From Streptomyces sp. NBC_00271 (lineage in GTDB: Bacteria > Actinomycetota > Actinomycetes > Streptomycetales > Streptomycetaceae): DNA of 64,000 bases. This document shows positions 47,341 through 56,182 of the stretch, in pieces. The notes below the pieces were generated by a model. The model ran no database searches and was not told the DNA's origin. It was given only the letters and a program-made list of their open reading frames with translations. The stretch is taken from NCBI RefSeq assembly GCF_036178845.1, contig NZ_CP108070.1, positions 6,944,001 to 7,008,000 on the forward strand, written 5' to 3'. The position numbers and the translations under genes are program-made. Each line of letters starts with the position of its first letter. The first letter of the stretch is position 1.

Positions 47341-49188
47341 ATGTGCGGAATCGTGGGATACGTGGGGTCGCAGTCGGCGCTTGACGTGGTGATGGCCGGA
47401 CTGAAGCGGCTGGAGTACCGGGGGTACGACTCGGCGGGTGTCGCCGTGCTCGCGGACGGGGGGCTCGCCGCCGCGAAGAAGGCCGGGAAGCTGGTCAACC
47501 TGGAGAAGGAACTGGTCGGCCGGCCGCTGCCGACCGGGTCGACGGGGATCGGGCACACGCGCTGGGCCACGCACGGGGGGCCCACGGACGCGAACGCCCA
47601 TCCGCATCTCGACAACGCCGGGCGCGTCGCCGTCGTGCACAACGGGATCATCGAGAACTTCGCGCTACTGCGTGCCGAGTTGGCCGAGCGCGGGCACGAG
47701 CTGGCCTCCGAGACCGACACCGAGGTGGTCGCACACCTGATCGCCGAGGAGTTCTCGGCGTGCGACGACCTGGCGGAGGCGATGCGGCTGGTGTGCCGCC
47801 GTCTGGAGGGCGCGTTCACGCTGGTCGCGGTGCACGCGGACGATCCGGACGTGGTGGTGGGGGCGCGGCGGAACTCGCCGCTCGTGGTGGGCGTGGGAGA
47901 GGGCGAGGCCTTTCTCGCCTCGGATGTCGCCGCGTTCATCGCCCACACGCGGTCGGCGATCGAGCTGGGTCAGGACCAGGTGGTGGAGCTGCGCCGCGAC
48001 GGCGTGACGGTGACCGGTTTCGACGGCCGTCCGGCGGAGGTGCACTCGTACCACATCGACTGGGACGCCTCGGCCGCGGAAAAGGGGGGCTATGACTACT
48101 TCATGCTCAAGGAGATCGCCGAGCAGCCCAAGGCGGTCGCCGATACGCTCCTGGGCCGGATCGACGCGGCCGGTTCACTGACCCTCGACGAGGTGCGGAT
48201 CCCGGTTCACGAGCTGCGCGAGGTCGACAAGGTCGTCATCGTGGCCTGCGGGACCGCCTTCCACGCCGGGCTGATCGCCAAGTACGCCATCGAGCACTGG
48301 ACGCGGATCCCGTGCGAGGTGGAGCTCGCGAGCGAGTTCCGGTACCGGGATCCGATTCTCGGTACGCGGTCGCTGGTGATCGCCATCTCCCAGTCCGGCG
48401 AGACCATGGACACGCTGATGGCCCTGCGGCACGCCCGCGAACAGGGCTCCAAGGTGCTGGCGATCTGCAACACGAACGGTTCGACGATCCCGCGCGAGTC
48501 GGACGCGGTGCTCTACACGCACGCGGGTCCTGAGGTCGCCGTCGCGTCCACCAAGGCCTTCCTGACGCAGCTGGTCGCCTGTTATCTGGTCGCCCTGTAC
48601 CTGGGCCAGGTCCGCGGGACCAAGTGGGGCGACGAGATCCAGGCCGTCATCCGGGACCTGTCCCAGATCTCCGGCGAGGTGGAACGCGTCCTGGAGACCA
48701 TGGAGCCGGTACGGGAGCTCGCACGATCGCTCGCCGACAAGAAGACCGTGCTGTTCCTGGGGCGGCACGTCGGCTATCCGGTCGCCCTCGAAGGTGCCCT
48801 CAAGCTCAAGGAGCTCGCCTACATGCACGCCGAGGGCTTCGCGGCGGGTGAGCTGAAGCACGGGCCGATCGCGTTGATCGAGGACGATCTGCCGGTCGTG
48901 GTCGTCGTGCCGTCGCCGCGCGGGCGCTCGGTTCTGTACGACAAGATCGTGTCCAACATCCAGGAGATCCGGGCGAGGGGTGCGCGCACGATCGTGATCG
49001 CGGAGGAGGGGGACGAGGCGGTGGTGCCTTACGCCGACCACCTGATCCGGATTCCGGCCACGCCGACGTTGCTTCAGCCGCTTGTCGCGACGGTGCCGTT
49101 GCAGGTCTTCGCGTGTGAACTGGCGACGGCGCGGGGCAACGAGGTGGATCAGCCGCGGAACCTGGCGAAGTCGGTGACGGTGGAGTGA
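47341..49188 (+). CDS. glmS: Glutamine-fructose-6-phosphate transaminase (isomerizing)
   Basis: 615 residues from ATG 47341, where Cys2 (MCGIVGYVG) is the glutaminase nucleophile; the open frame extends 250 codons upstream but those residues cannot be part of the enzyme because Cys must be N-terminal. Two SIS domains follow (ISQSGETMDTLMAL, HAEGFAAGELKHGPIALIED) and the conserved C-terminus QPRNLAKSVTVE. It makes glucosamine-6-phosphate. The last 40 bp overlap a convergent DUF397 gene. Confidence 0.97.
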   Translation: MCGIVGYVGSQSALDVVMAGLKRLEYRGYDSAGVAVLADGGLAAAKKAGKLVNLEKELVGRPLPTGSTGIGHTRWATHGGPTDANAHPHLDNAGRVAVVHNGIIENFALLRAELAERGHELASETDTEVVAHLIAEEFSACDDLAEAMRLVCRRLEGAFTLVAVHADDPDVVVGARRNSPLVVGVGEGEAFLASDVAAFIAHTRSAIELGQDQVVELRRDGVTVTGFDGRPAEVHSYHIDWDASAAEKGGYDYFMLKEIAEQPKAVADTLLGRIDAAGSLTLDEVRIPVHELREVDKVVIVACGTAFHAGLIAKYAIEHWTRIPCEVELASEFRYRDPILGTRSLVIAISQSGETMDTLMALRHAREQGSKVLAICNTNGSTIPRESDAVLYTHAGPEVAVASTKAFLTQLVACYLVALYLGQVRGTKWGDEIQAVIRDLSQISGEVERVLETMEPVRELARSLADKKTVLFLGRHVGYPVALEGALKLKELAYMHAEGFAAGELKHGPIALIEDDLPVVVVVPSPRGRSVLYDKIVSNIQEIRARGARTIVIAEEGDEAVVPYADHLIRIPATPTLLQPLVATVPLQVFACELATARGNEVDQPRNLAKSVTVE

Positions 49189-49370
49189 GTTGTCTTCAGG
49201 GCGTCGATGAAGGCGGCGAAGACTCCGGTCGGGACGGTGAGGGTGGCCCTGGCCGGGGTCTTGGAGTCGCGGATGGCTATGTGGGTGGGTGAGTTCGCGA
49301 TTTCCACGCAGGAGTTGCCGTCGCCCGGACCCGAGTAGGACGACTTGCGCCAGTTGTCGGGGGCGGTCAC
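49149..49370 (-). CDS. DUF397 protein (distal copy)
   Basis: 73 residues from GTG 49370, which overlaps the stop of the other DUF397 gene (GTGA). Typical DUF397 pattern: WRKSSYSGPGDGNSCVEIAN and IAIRDSKTPARATLTVP. Its C-terminal TDFARFRG is read from the antisense strand of the glmS 3' end. DUF397 proteins accompany WhiJ-type XRE regulators in developmental switches. Confidence 0.85.
   Translation of the reverse strand: MTAPDNWRKSSYSGPGDGNSCVEIANSPTHIAIRDSKTPARATLTVPTGVFAAFIDALKTTHSTVTDFARFRG
49197..49287. repeat. 91-bp exact direct repeat, copy 1 (inside DUF397 gene)
   Basis: Identical over 91 bases to 49406-49496 (offset 209 bp), covering the second half of both DUF397 genes. Indicates a recent tandem duplication or gene conversion. 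Confidence 0.9.
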
Positions 49371-49579
49371 GTTGTGTCTCCGCGGAACTTGGCGAAGTCG
49401 GTGCGCAGGGCGTCGATGAAGGCGGCGAAGACTCCGGTCGGGACGGTGAGGGTGGCCCTGGCCGGGGTCTTGGAGTCGCGGATGGCTATGTGGGTGCGGC
49501 GCTTGGCGATTTCCACGCAGGCGTCGCCTTGGCCGCCGCCGGAGAGGGATGACTTCTGCCAGACGTCGTGGGTGGTCAT
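49367..49579 (-). CDS. DUF397 protein (proximal copy)
   Basis: 70 residues from ATG 49579 (MTTHDVWQKSSLSGGGQGDA), starting 4 nt after the regulator's stop, whose TAAGGAA provides the ribosome site; a start at 49618 inside the regulator is possible but unlikely. It has the same middle section as the distal copy and ends TDFAKFRGDTT. Confidence 0.87.
   Translation of the reverse strand: MTTHDVWQKSSLSGGGQGDACVEIAKRRTHIAIRDSKTPARATLTVPTGVFAAFIDALRTDFAKFRGDTT
49406..49496. repeat. 91-bp exact direct repeat, copy 2
   Basis: Partner of 49197-49287; see there. Confidence 0.9.
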
Positions 49580-49583
49580 TTCC

Positions 49584-50435
49584 TTACAGCTCCTTCGCCA
49601 GCTGGTGGATGAAGTCAAGCGAGCGTTCGGGTTCGAGTGACACCGTCTCTACCCTACGGAAGAGTGTTCGGTAGCGGCTGAGTTGGGCTTCGGCGTCGAT
49701 GAACACGGGGCCGTTGGGTCCGTCGCGCACGACGGTGTCCAGCTTGGAGGCTGCGCCACCCGCATACACCATGGAACTTCCGGCTCCTCCGAAGCCATCC
49801 AGGTCGAAGGGGATGACGCGCACGGTGATGTGGTCGGCTTCGGCGAGTTCCAGGATGCGGGCGAGCTGAGCGCGTGCCGTGGCGCGGTCGCCGGCTCGGA
49901 TACGCAGAGCCGCCTCATGGATCAGGGTCTTGTATGGGACCGGGTCAGGGCGCTCGATGATGACCTTGCGCTTCATCCGGTGTTCCACCCAGCGCTCCAC
50001 CTCGCTCTCCGGGAACTCCGGGTTCACGTACGAGAAGAGCGCCCGGGCGTAGTCCTCGGTCTGCAGAAGGCCCGGGACGTGGAGGAAGTCCACGTCCCAC
50101 CGGTACTTGGCGTGGTGCTCCAGCTCGGACAGATCCAGGAACGGCGTTGGCAGCAGACTCCGGTAGTCCTCCCACCAACCGCGTGTTCGGTCAGCGGCGA
50201 TCGCGACCAAGACGCCGATGAACTCCCCGTCCGAACAGGCGTAGTGGGATGTCAGGCGGCGGAGTCGCTGTTCGCTCACGCCCGTGAGTCCGGATTCGAT
50301 GTGGCTGATCTGGACGCGACCGGTACCGAGCAACGCCGCCGCCTCGACGGCGGTGAGCCCTGCCGCCTCGCGGAGTCTGCGCAACTCGATCCCCAGGCGC
50401 ATCTGACGTGCCGTTGGTTCGCGCCTCAGGACCAT
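49584..50435 (-). CDS. XRE-family regulator with DUF5753 domain (WhiJ-like)
   Basis: 283 residues from ATG 50435 after AAGGAG; the 65 codons open upstream are not supported. The N-terminal HTH (LRRLREAAGLTAVEAAALLG, VQISHIESGLTGV) is followed by the DUF5753 domain (FLHVPGLLQTEDYARALFSY to the C-terminus), the layout of WhiJ-type regulators that act with DUF397 partners. First gene of a three-gene minus operon. Confidence 0.9.
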   Translation of the reverse strand: MVLRREPTARQMRLGIELRRLREAAGLTAVEAAALLGTGRVQISHIESGLTGVSEQRLRRLTSHYACSDGEFIGVLVAIAADRTRGWWEDYRSLLPTPFLDLSELEHHAKYRWDVDFLHVPGLLQTEDYARALFSYVNPEFPESEVERWVEHRMKRKVIIERPDPVPYKTLIHEAALRIRAGDRATARAQLARILELAEADHITVRVIPFDLDGFGGAGSSMVYAGGAASKLDTVVRDGPNGPVFIDAEAQLSRYRTLFRRVETVSLEPERSLDFIHQLAKEL

Positions 50436-50645
50436 CAGTTGCTCCTTCTCGTTCGGGGGCGGATTACGCGATCGGCTTGCTCGGGATGACAGGTTATCCC
50501 TACGGTGAGTGACGTGACGCACACACTGCGACACTCCGGGGCACCGGAAGCGCACCGCTCCGTTCTGCCGTGACGGCTGCGTCAATGCCACCGCCCGTAA
50601 CCGCTGTGTATCCCCAACTCCCCTCCCCACGAGCGGAGTTCACCC

Positions 50646-51060
50646 ATGTCCGAAACTGTCGCCGAACCCTGGGAGTACATGATGTACATCCCCCACGACC
50701 TCCGTGCCGTCACCGTCAGTCGCCGTACCGTCCGCCTGATCCCTCACCCTGCACGGACTCATCCGCCTCACCGACGTCGCCGAGCTGGTCGCGGCCGAGT
50801 TGGTCTCCAACGCCGTACGGCATACGAAGGGGCAGGCGGCGCTACGGGTGCAGTGGGGGGCCGGGGTCCTGCGCATCGGCGCCTGGGACGCGGACCCGCA
50901 GCCCCCGGAGCCGTCCCTGCCGTGGGAACGGGTCGCCGACGCGGAGGAGGGGCGCGGCCTCGCGCTCGTGCGGGCCTGCGCCGATCTGTGGGGCTGGCAG
51001 CCGCTGGCCACGAACGGGCAGCGCGGCAAGTACGTGTGGTGCGAGCTGGCGGCGGCCTAG
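50646..51060 (+). pseudogene. Frameshifted ATP-binding (HATPase/RsbW-like) protein gene
   Basis: The ATG at 50646 follows GGAG and reads SETVAEPWEYMMYIPHDLRA, but after VSRRTVRLI the protein continues only in the +1-shifted frame: LHGLIRLTDVAELVAAELVS, then NAVRHTKG and a C-terminus ending WCELAAA at 51060. Removing one C in the CTCACCCTGCAC run near 50750 would restore one frame. The family is the anti-sigma-factor-like ATPase that accompanies WhiJ/DUF397 genes. Real mutation or sequencing error cannot be told apart here. Confidence 0.7.
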
Positions 51061-51142
51061 TTTCGGGCGGGCGTCCCGTGGGGCCCTCCCTCCTGAGAGG
51101 ATCACCCGCACCGTACGGATATGCGAATGCAGGATGGGGAAC

Positions 51143-51340
51143 ATGGGCGTTCTGGTGCTGGCCGGTCTCCTGGTGCTTGTCATCGGTGGGTGCGTGTGTG
51201 TGGTGTGGGCGTCGCGCGGCGGCCCCCGCTGGGTCCGGGGCGTGGCGGCGGTGACGCTCGTCGTGGGGGAGCTGGTGCGCGCCTTCGCGAAGAGCAACCG
51301 GCGGCGGAGTGTGCAGCAGTCCGGCGGAGACGGTGACTAG
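51143..51340 (+). CDS. Small single-pass membrane protein
   Basis: 65 residues from ATG 51143 after GGGGAAC; ATG 51134 is an alternative. One or two hydrophobic helices (VLVLAGLLVLVIGGCVCVVW, then GVAAVTLVVGELVRAF) and a basic tail. No known family. Codon bias is consistent with a gene, but such short frames can be false. Confidence 0.5.
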   Translation: MGVLVLAGLLVLVIGGCVCVVWASRGGPRWVRGVAAVTLVVGELVRAFAKSNRRRSVQQSGGDGD

Positions 51341-51472
51341 TGTCGGCGAGGAGGCTCGTCCCGACGGTGGCGTTAGGCCGTTTGTCCCGCTGTGGGGGTT
51401 CCCGCTGCGACCCGTGGGCCGATGCCCTCTTATTCTCGGACACGACCTTTCGAATACAAGAGGAGCAGTGCC

Positions 51473-51964
51473 ATGGGACAGAACGTCTTCTTCGAGGTGT
51501 CCGCCGACGGGGAGCCGCTCGGCCGGATCGAGTTCAAGCTGTACGACGACGTGGTCCCGGAGACGGCCCGCAACTTCCGTGAGCTGGCCACCGGTCAGAA
51601 CGGGTTCGGCTACAAGGGCTCGCCGTTCCACCGTGTCATCCCGGACTTCATGCTGCAGGGCGGTGACTTCACCAACGAGGACGGCACCGGCGGCAAGAGC
51701 ATCTACGGTGCGAAGTTCCCGGACGAGAACTTCAAGCTCAAGCACACCAAGCCGGGTCTGCTGAGCATGGCCAACGCCGGCCGGAACACCAACGGCTCGC
51801 AGTTCTTCATCACCACGATCGTCACCGACTGGCTCGACGGCAAGCACGTCGTCTTCGGTGAGGTCGTCGAGGGCATGGACGTCGTCAAGGCCGTCGAGAA
51901 GCTCGGCAGCCGCTCCGGCGCCACGTCCAAGAAGATCGTCATCTCGGACTCCGGCACCGTCTGA
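51473..51964 (+). CDS. Cyclophilin-type peptidyl-prolyl isomerase
   Basis: 163 residues from ATG 51473 after GAGGAG. The cyclophilin core [27 protein letters not shown] and W/H/F active-site residues (here [14 protein letters not shown]) are intact; no signal peptide, so cytosolic. Catalyses proline cis-trans isomerisation in folding. Ended by a 17-bp terminator. Confidence 0.95.
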   Translation: MGQNVFFEVSADGEPLGRIEFKLYDDVVPETARNFRELATGQNGFGYKGSPFHRVIPDFMLQGGDFTNEDGTGGKSIYGAKFPDENFKLKHTKPGLLSMANAGRNTNGSQFFITTIVTDWLDGKHVVFGEVVEGMDVVKAVEKLGSRSGATSKKIVISDSGTV

Positions 51965-52003
51965 GAGATCCAGGCCAGGACTCGTCCGGCCGTACAGCAC
52001 AGA

Positions 52004-52041
52004 GATCGAGCGGGAACGGCTGCGGCCGTTCCCGCTCGATC
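52004..52041. terminator. Terminator after the cyclophilin gene
   Basis: Perfect 17-bp stem (52004-52020 with 52025-52041), loop TGCG; T content after it is low. Confidence 0.85.
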
Positions 52042-52169
52042 GGTATCGGGCACCCCTCGCCTCTCCCCGGCGTGACGCGGACCACACCGCATGAATTTCG
52101 GCTCGCCCTGTAAGAAGTGGGCGCTCACGCGCATTGCTTGGTGAGAGAGCCGATATGAGGGGATGGCGT

Positions 52170-52826
52170 GTGACACATGCCCAACGCTTCAGGGACGTCT
52201 ACGAGGAGTGCTATCCGCGCGTCCTCGCCTATGCCACGAGTCTGGTGGGTCGACAGGTAGGCGAGGACATCACGAGCGAGACGTTCACCGTCGCCTGGCG
52301 GCGCGTGCGGGACATTCCGCAACCCGCACTGCCCTGGCTCCTGGGAGTGGCCCGCAACCTGGTGCGCGAACTGCGCCGCCGGGACAGCCACCAGTACGCC
52401 GTCGCCGCCGAGGAGGCGCAGCGCATCAGCAGCGGTGCCCGGAGCGACGTCGGTGACGTCGCGGCGGACGTGACCGACCGGGAAGCCGCGTTGCAGGCCC
52501 TGGCGAGTCTGTCCGACGCCGACCGGGAACTGCTGACTCTGATCGCCTGGCACGGGCTGAGCCCCAAGCAGGCGGCACGGGTCCTGGGCTGCACCATCGC
52601 GACGCTGACCGTCCGGCTGCACCGGGCCCGCCGCCGTCTGGAGAAGGCCCTGGAGGCGGTGTCCCCGGCGGAGACGGCATCCGTAGCCCCCGCGCAAGCA
52701 CCGCCCGCACAGACGTCACCCGCACAAGCGACGCGCACACAAGCGTCCGTACAAGCGCCGGCCGCGCAAGTGCCACCGGCTCGGGCCCCGCACCGCAGCA
52801 CCGATCGCAAAGGAGCACTCACGTGA
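52170..52826 (+). CDS. ECF-type RNA polymerase sigma factor
   Basis: 218 residues from GTG 52170 (GAGGGGATGG upstream; ATG 52155 alternative). Sigma region 2 (YPRVLAYATSLVGRQVGEDI, VAWRRVRDIPQPALPWLLGV) and region 4 (LSPKQAARVLGCTIATLTVR) are clear. After region 4 there is an unusual 50-residue Ala/Pro/Gln/Thr tail with repeats of the type APPAQTSPAQA. Its stop overlaps the start of the next gene (GTGA), marking the pair as sigma and partner. Confidence 0.9.
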   Translation: MTHAQRFRDVYEECYPRVLAYATSLVGRQVGEDITSETFTVAWRRVRDIPQPALPWLLGVARNLVRELRRRDSHQYAVAAEEAQRISSGARSDVGDVAADVTDREAALQALASLSDADRELLTLIAWHGLSPKQAARVLGCTIATLTVRLHRARRRLEKALEAVSPAETASVAPAQAPPAQTSPAQATRTQASVQAPAAQVPPARAPHRSTDRKGALT

Positions 52827-54067
52827 AGAACACCCGTGTACGGTCCGGGCGGCCCGACGTCCTGAGGGTGCTCGCGGACGCCCGGCCCGATGAACTCGAC
52901 CCGGCCCGGCTGGCCGGCTCCCCGCGGCAGCACGACGACCTGGCACGCATCCTGGCCGGAGCTACGGACAGTCGCGCGACACGCTCCGAGGAACCGCGGC
53001 GCCTCTGGGTGGGGATCCGGCCGCTCGGGACCGTCGTGGCCGTCGCGGCGTCCGTGGTGGTCGTGAGCACGCTCGACGGGCAGGACCCTTCAGGGGTGCG
53101 CGCGAGCGCCCACCCGCAGTCCTCGTCCGCCACGGCGGGGTCGGCCTCGGCGGCGTCGGAGGGCCGTGCCGACGTCCAGGTCGACGGCCGCCTCGAACTG
53201 CTCAGTGTGGCGAAGAAGGCGGAGACACCGGCCGCCGAGGGAACGTACTGGCAGACCACCACCCGCTCGCAGGACGTGAACGTCGTCGATGCGAAGGGAC
53301 AGCTCTTCGCCGTGCGCACCACGTCGACCGGACAGTGGTCGGTGGGTGTGCGTCCGGGAACCCAGAGCCTGATGGTCTCCGGTCTGGACGACGTGACCGC
53401 GCCCCGCACCGAGGCGGACAAGGCACGCTGGCGGGCCGCGGGCTCGCCCGCCACCGTGCAGGCCGAGGCCTCGACAACGGCCGGACAGGGCACGCTGGGG
53501 TACAGGATCGGAACCGGGCGGCCGATGGTCATGCGGACGGACGCCGACGACAAGATCTACGCCCTCGGCCCGCGGAACGTCTCGTACCAGGATCTGCGCG
53601 AACTCCCCTCCAACAGTGGGGAGTTGCGCCGTCAGCTGGAGAAGCTGTACGCGGAGGACAGCAGCGGTGCCGAGACCGGCGCCGGCCGCACGGCCTATGT
53701 GCTGCGCCAGGCGGCCGACCTCATCACGATGCCGGTGAAGCCCGCCGTACGGGCGGCCGCGTATCGGGTGATCGCGGACCTGCCCGGCGTCCGGGGGCTC
53801 GGGCGTGTCACCGATCCACTGGGGCGTGCGGGCGTCGGTGTCGCGTTCCCCGGCACGGCGCGAACCCCGCTGGGAAGCGTGCAGCAGCAACTGGTCGTGG
53901 ACCCGACCACCGGCGCGATGCTCTGCGAGCAGGTCGTGCTGGTCGAACCGTCGGCCAGGGCCCGGGAGGCGGGTCTCGACGCGGGTACGACGGTGAACTA
54001 CGAGGCGACGACGCGGATGAGCTGGGGCGAGCACCAGATCACCGTGCCGAAGAACGCCAAGCGCTGA
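52823..54067 (+). CDS. CU044_5270-family membrane protein, putative anti-sigma partner
   Basis: 414 residues from GTG 52823. A cytosolic N-terminus ([20 protein letters not shown]), one membrane helix ([18 protein letters not shown]) and a large extracytoplasmic domain including [20 protein letters not shown]. This is the CU044_5270 family, generally encoded next to ECF sigma factors, so it probably controls the sigma factor in response to an envelope signal. The anti-sigma activity is inferred from context. Confidence 0.85.
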   Translation: MKNTRVRSGRPDVLRVLADARPDELDPARLAGSPRQHDDLARILAGATDSRATRSEEPRRLWVGIRPLGTVVAVAASVVVVSTLDGQDPSGVRASAHPQSSSATAGSASAASEGRADVQVDGRLELLSVAKKAETPAAEGTYWQTTTRSQDVNVVDAKGQLFAVRTTSTGQWSVGVRPGTQSLMVSGLDDVTAPRTEADKARWRAAGSPATVQAEASTTAGQGTLGYRIGTGRPMVMRTDADDKIYALGPRNVSYQDLRELPSNSGELRRQLEKLYAEDSSGAETGAGRTAYVLRQAADLITMPVKPAVRAAAYRVIADLPGVRGLGRVTDPLGRAGVGVAFPGTARTPLGSVQQQLVVDPTTGAMLCEQVVLVEPSARAREAGLDAGTTVNYEATTRMSWGEHQITVPKNAKR

Positions 54068-54131
54068 GCTCGCGCGAGCAACGCCGAGAGGTCGGCACGT
54101 CGGCGGCCGTCCGGCCCATAGGGTGCTGGGC

Positions 54132-54503
54132 ATGAGCATCATCGGGGTCGGTATCGACGTGGCCGAGATCGACCGGTTCCTGGCGGCGCTGGAGCGTACG
54201 CCGGGGCTGGCCCATCGGCTCTTCCTGGATCAGGAGTTGCACCTGCCGAACGGGGAGCGCCGCGGCATCGCCTCCCTGGCCGCGCGCTTCGCCGCGAAGG
54301 AGGCGGTCGCCAAGGCGCTGGGCGCCCCGGCGGGCATGCACTGGACGGACGCGGAGGTCTACGTCGAGGACAGCGGCCGGCCGCGGCTGCGGGTGACGGG
54401 GACGGTGGCGGCGCGCGCGGCCGAACTGGGCGTCCGTTCGTGGCATGTGTCGCTGAGCCATGACGCCGGAGTGGCCTCGGCCGTCGTGGTGGCGGAGGGG
54501 TAG
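54132..54503 (+). CDS. acpS: Holo-[acyl-carrier-protein] synthase
   Basis: 123 residues from ATG 54132 ([20 protein letters not shown]). It transfers 4'-phosphopantetheine from CoA to ACP; the metal-binding Asp in [10 protein letters not shown] and [13 protein letters not shown] are conserved. AcpS acts on fatty-acid and many polyketide ACPs. Confidence 0.96.
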   Translation: MSIIGVGIDVAEIDRFLAALERTPGLAHRLFLDQELHLPNGERRGIASLAARFAAKEAVAKALGAPAGMHWTDAEVYVEDSGRPRLRVTGTVAARAAELGVRSWHVSLSHDAGVASAVVVAEG

Positions 54504-54567
54504 GGGAGAGGGCGGTCGTACGGCGGTCGGGGCGGCGCGGTGGGCCCGCGTACGGGAGACTCGACCC

Positions 54568-56004
54568 ATGCGTACTGCGTACAGCGTGGAGACGGTCAGG
54601 GCGGCAGAGCGTGAGCTGATGGCGCGGCTCGCGGAGGGTGCGCTGATGCAGCGCGCCGCGGCCGGACTGGCCGCTGCCTGCGCGGACTTGCTGGGACGGG
54701 TGTACGGCAGCCGGGTCGTGCTGCTCGTGGGCAGCGGGGACAACGGGGGCGACGCCCTGTACGCCGGGGCCCGGCTGGCGCGGCGGGGGGCGGGGGTCAC
54801 CGCCGTGCTGCTCGCGCCCGAACGGACGCATGGCGCGGGCCTGGCCGCGCTGCGGCGGGCCGGGGGCACGGTGGCCGGGTCCGGCGCCGCCGAGGAGTTG
54901 ATCCTGCGGGCCGACCTCGTCGTGGACGGGATCGTCGGCATCGGGGGCAAGGGCGGGCTGCGGCCCGATGCGGTGCCGCTGGCCGAGTACGCGGCGGACT
55001 CCCGGGCGGCCGTGGTCGCCGTGGACCTGCCGAGCGGGATCGAGGCCGACACGGGAGAGGTCCTGGGCACCGCCGTCCGCGCCGATCTGACGGTGACCTT
55101 CGGGACGCACAAGCCCGGGCTGCTCATCGACCCGGGGCGTGAGTACGCCGGTTCGGTACGCCTCGTCGACATCGGGCTCGAACTGCCCGAGGAGGCCGAA
55201 CTGGAGGCCCTTCAGCACGCGGACGTGGCGGCGCGGCTGCCGGTGCCCGGGGCCGAGAGCGACAAGTACCGGCGCGGGGTCGTGGGGATCGCGGCCGGGT
55301 CCGCGCGGTATCCCGGGGCCGCCGTGCTCGCCGTGTCCGGGGCGTTGCGGGGTGGGGCGGGGGCGGTGCGGTACGTCGGGCCCGCGGCGGATGCCGTGAT
55401 CTCCCGCTTTCCCGAGACGCTCGTGTCGGACCAGGGGCCCGCACGGGCCGGGCGGGTCCAGGCGTGGGTGGTGGGGCCCGGGGTCGGGGACGACGCGTCG
55501 GCGGTGGCGCAGGTGCTCGAGGCGGATGTGCCGGTGCTGGTGGACGCGGACGGGCTGCGGCTCGCGGACCGGTCCGCCGTACGGGCCCGTACCGCGCCCA
55601 CGCTGATGACTCCGCATGCCGGGGAGGCGGCGGCGTTGCTCGGGGTCTCGCGGGAGTCGGTGGAGGCGGCTCGGCTGGCTTCGGCGCGGGAGTTGGCGCT
55701 TAGGTACGGGGCGACCGTGCTGCTGAAGGGGTCGACGACTCTGGTCGCCGATCCGGGGGGCGGTGCGGTGCGGGTGAATCCGACGGGCACGGCGTGGCTG
55801 GCCACGGCCGGGAGCGGGGACGTGCTGTCGGGGCTTGCGGGGTCGTTGCTCGCGGCCGGGTTGTCGGCGTTGGACGCGGGGAGTGTGGGCGCGTATCTGC
55901 ATGGGCTGGCGGGGAGGCTCGCGGCGGACGGGGCGCCCTTGGGGGCGCATGATGTCGCGGCGGCGATTCCGGAGGCCTGGCGGGACGCCCACGCGCTCCG
56001 CTGA
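54568..56004 (+). CDS. nnr: Bifunctional NAD(P)H-hydrate epimerase/dehydratase
   Basis: 478 residues from ATG 54568. The N-terminal YjeF_N epimerase domain (GSGDNGGDALYAGARLARRG, AVDLPSGIEADTGEVLGTAV) is fused to the C-terminal ADP-dependent dehydratase (RGVVGIAAGSARYPGAAVLA, TPHAGEAAALLG, NPTGTAWLATAGSGDVLSGL). It repairs hydrated NAD(P)H. The frame is open upstream into acpS, but this start gives the normal YjeF N-terminus. Confidence 0.95.
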   Translation: MRTAYSVETVRAAERELMARLAEGALMQRAAAGLAAACADLLGRVYGSRVVLLVGSGDNGGDALYAGARLARRGAGVTAVLLAPERTHGAGLAALRRAGGTVAGSGAAEELILRADLVVDGIVGIGGKGGLRPDAVPLAEYAADSRAAVVAVDLPSGIEADTGEVLGTAVRADLTVTFGTHKPGLLIDPGREYAGSVRLVDIGLELPEEAELEALQHADVAARLPVPGAESDKYRRGVVGIAAGSARYPGAAVLAVSGALRGGAGAVRYVGPAADAVISRFPETLVSDQGPARAGRVQAWVVGPGVGDDASAVAQVLEADVPVLVDADGLRLADRSAVRARTAPTLMTPHAGEAAALLGVSRESVEAARLASARELALRYGATVLLKGSTTLVADPGGGAVRVNPTGTAWLATAGSGDVLSGLAGSLLAAGLSALDAGSVGAYLHGLAGRLAADGAPLGAHDVAAAIPEAWRDAHALR

Positions 56005-56043
56005 CCCTGCCGTTCTTTGTCTGCGGGGTGGTGGGGGCTGGGC

Positions 56044-56110
56044 GCGCAGTTCCCCGCGCCCCTGGGGCGGGGCTTCGCCCCAGCCCCCGCGCCCCTTACG
56101 GGGGCGCTGC
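56044..56110. repeat. Dispersed streptomycete intergenic repeat, copy 2
   Basis: Same 20-mer (56044-56063), again followed by stems (GGGGC-ttc-GCCCC and longer CTGGGGC/GCCCCAG). It lies 39 bp after the nnr stop and probably terminates it. Confidence 0.75.
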
Positions 56111-56182
56111 GTTGCCCATTACGGGGGACACCGTCCGCGCGGCTCACCCCCGCTCGCCTTGGGGTTGCGTATCGCTGGTCGC

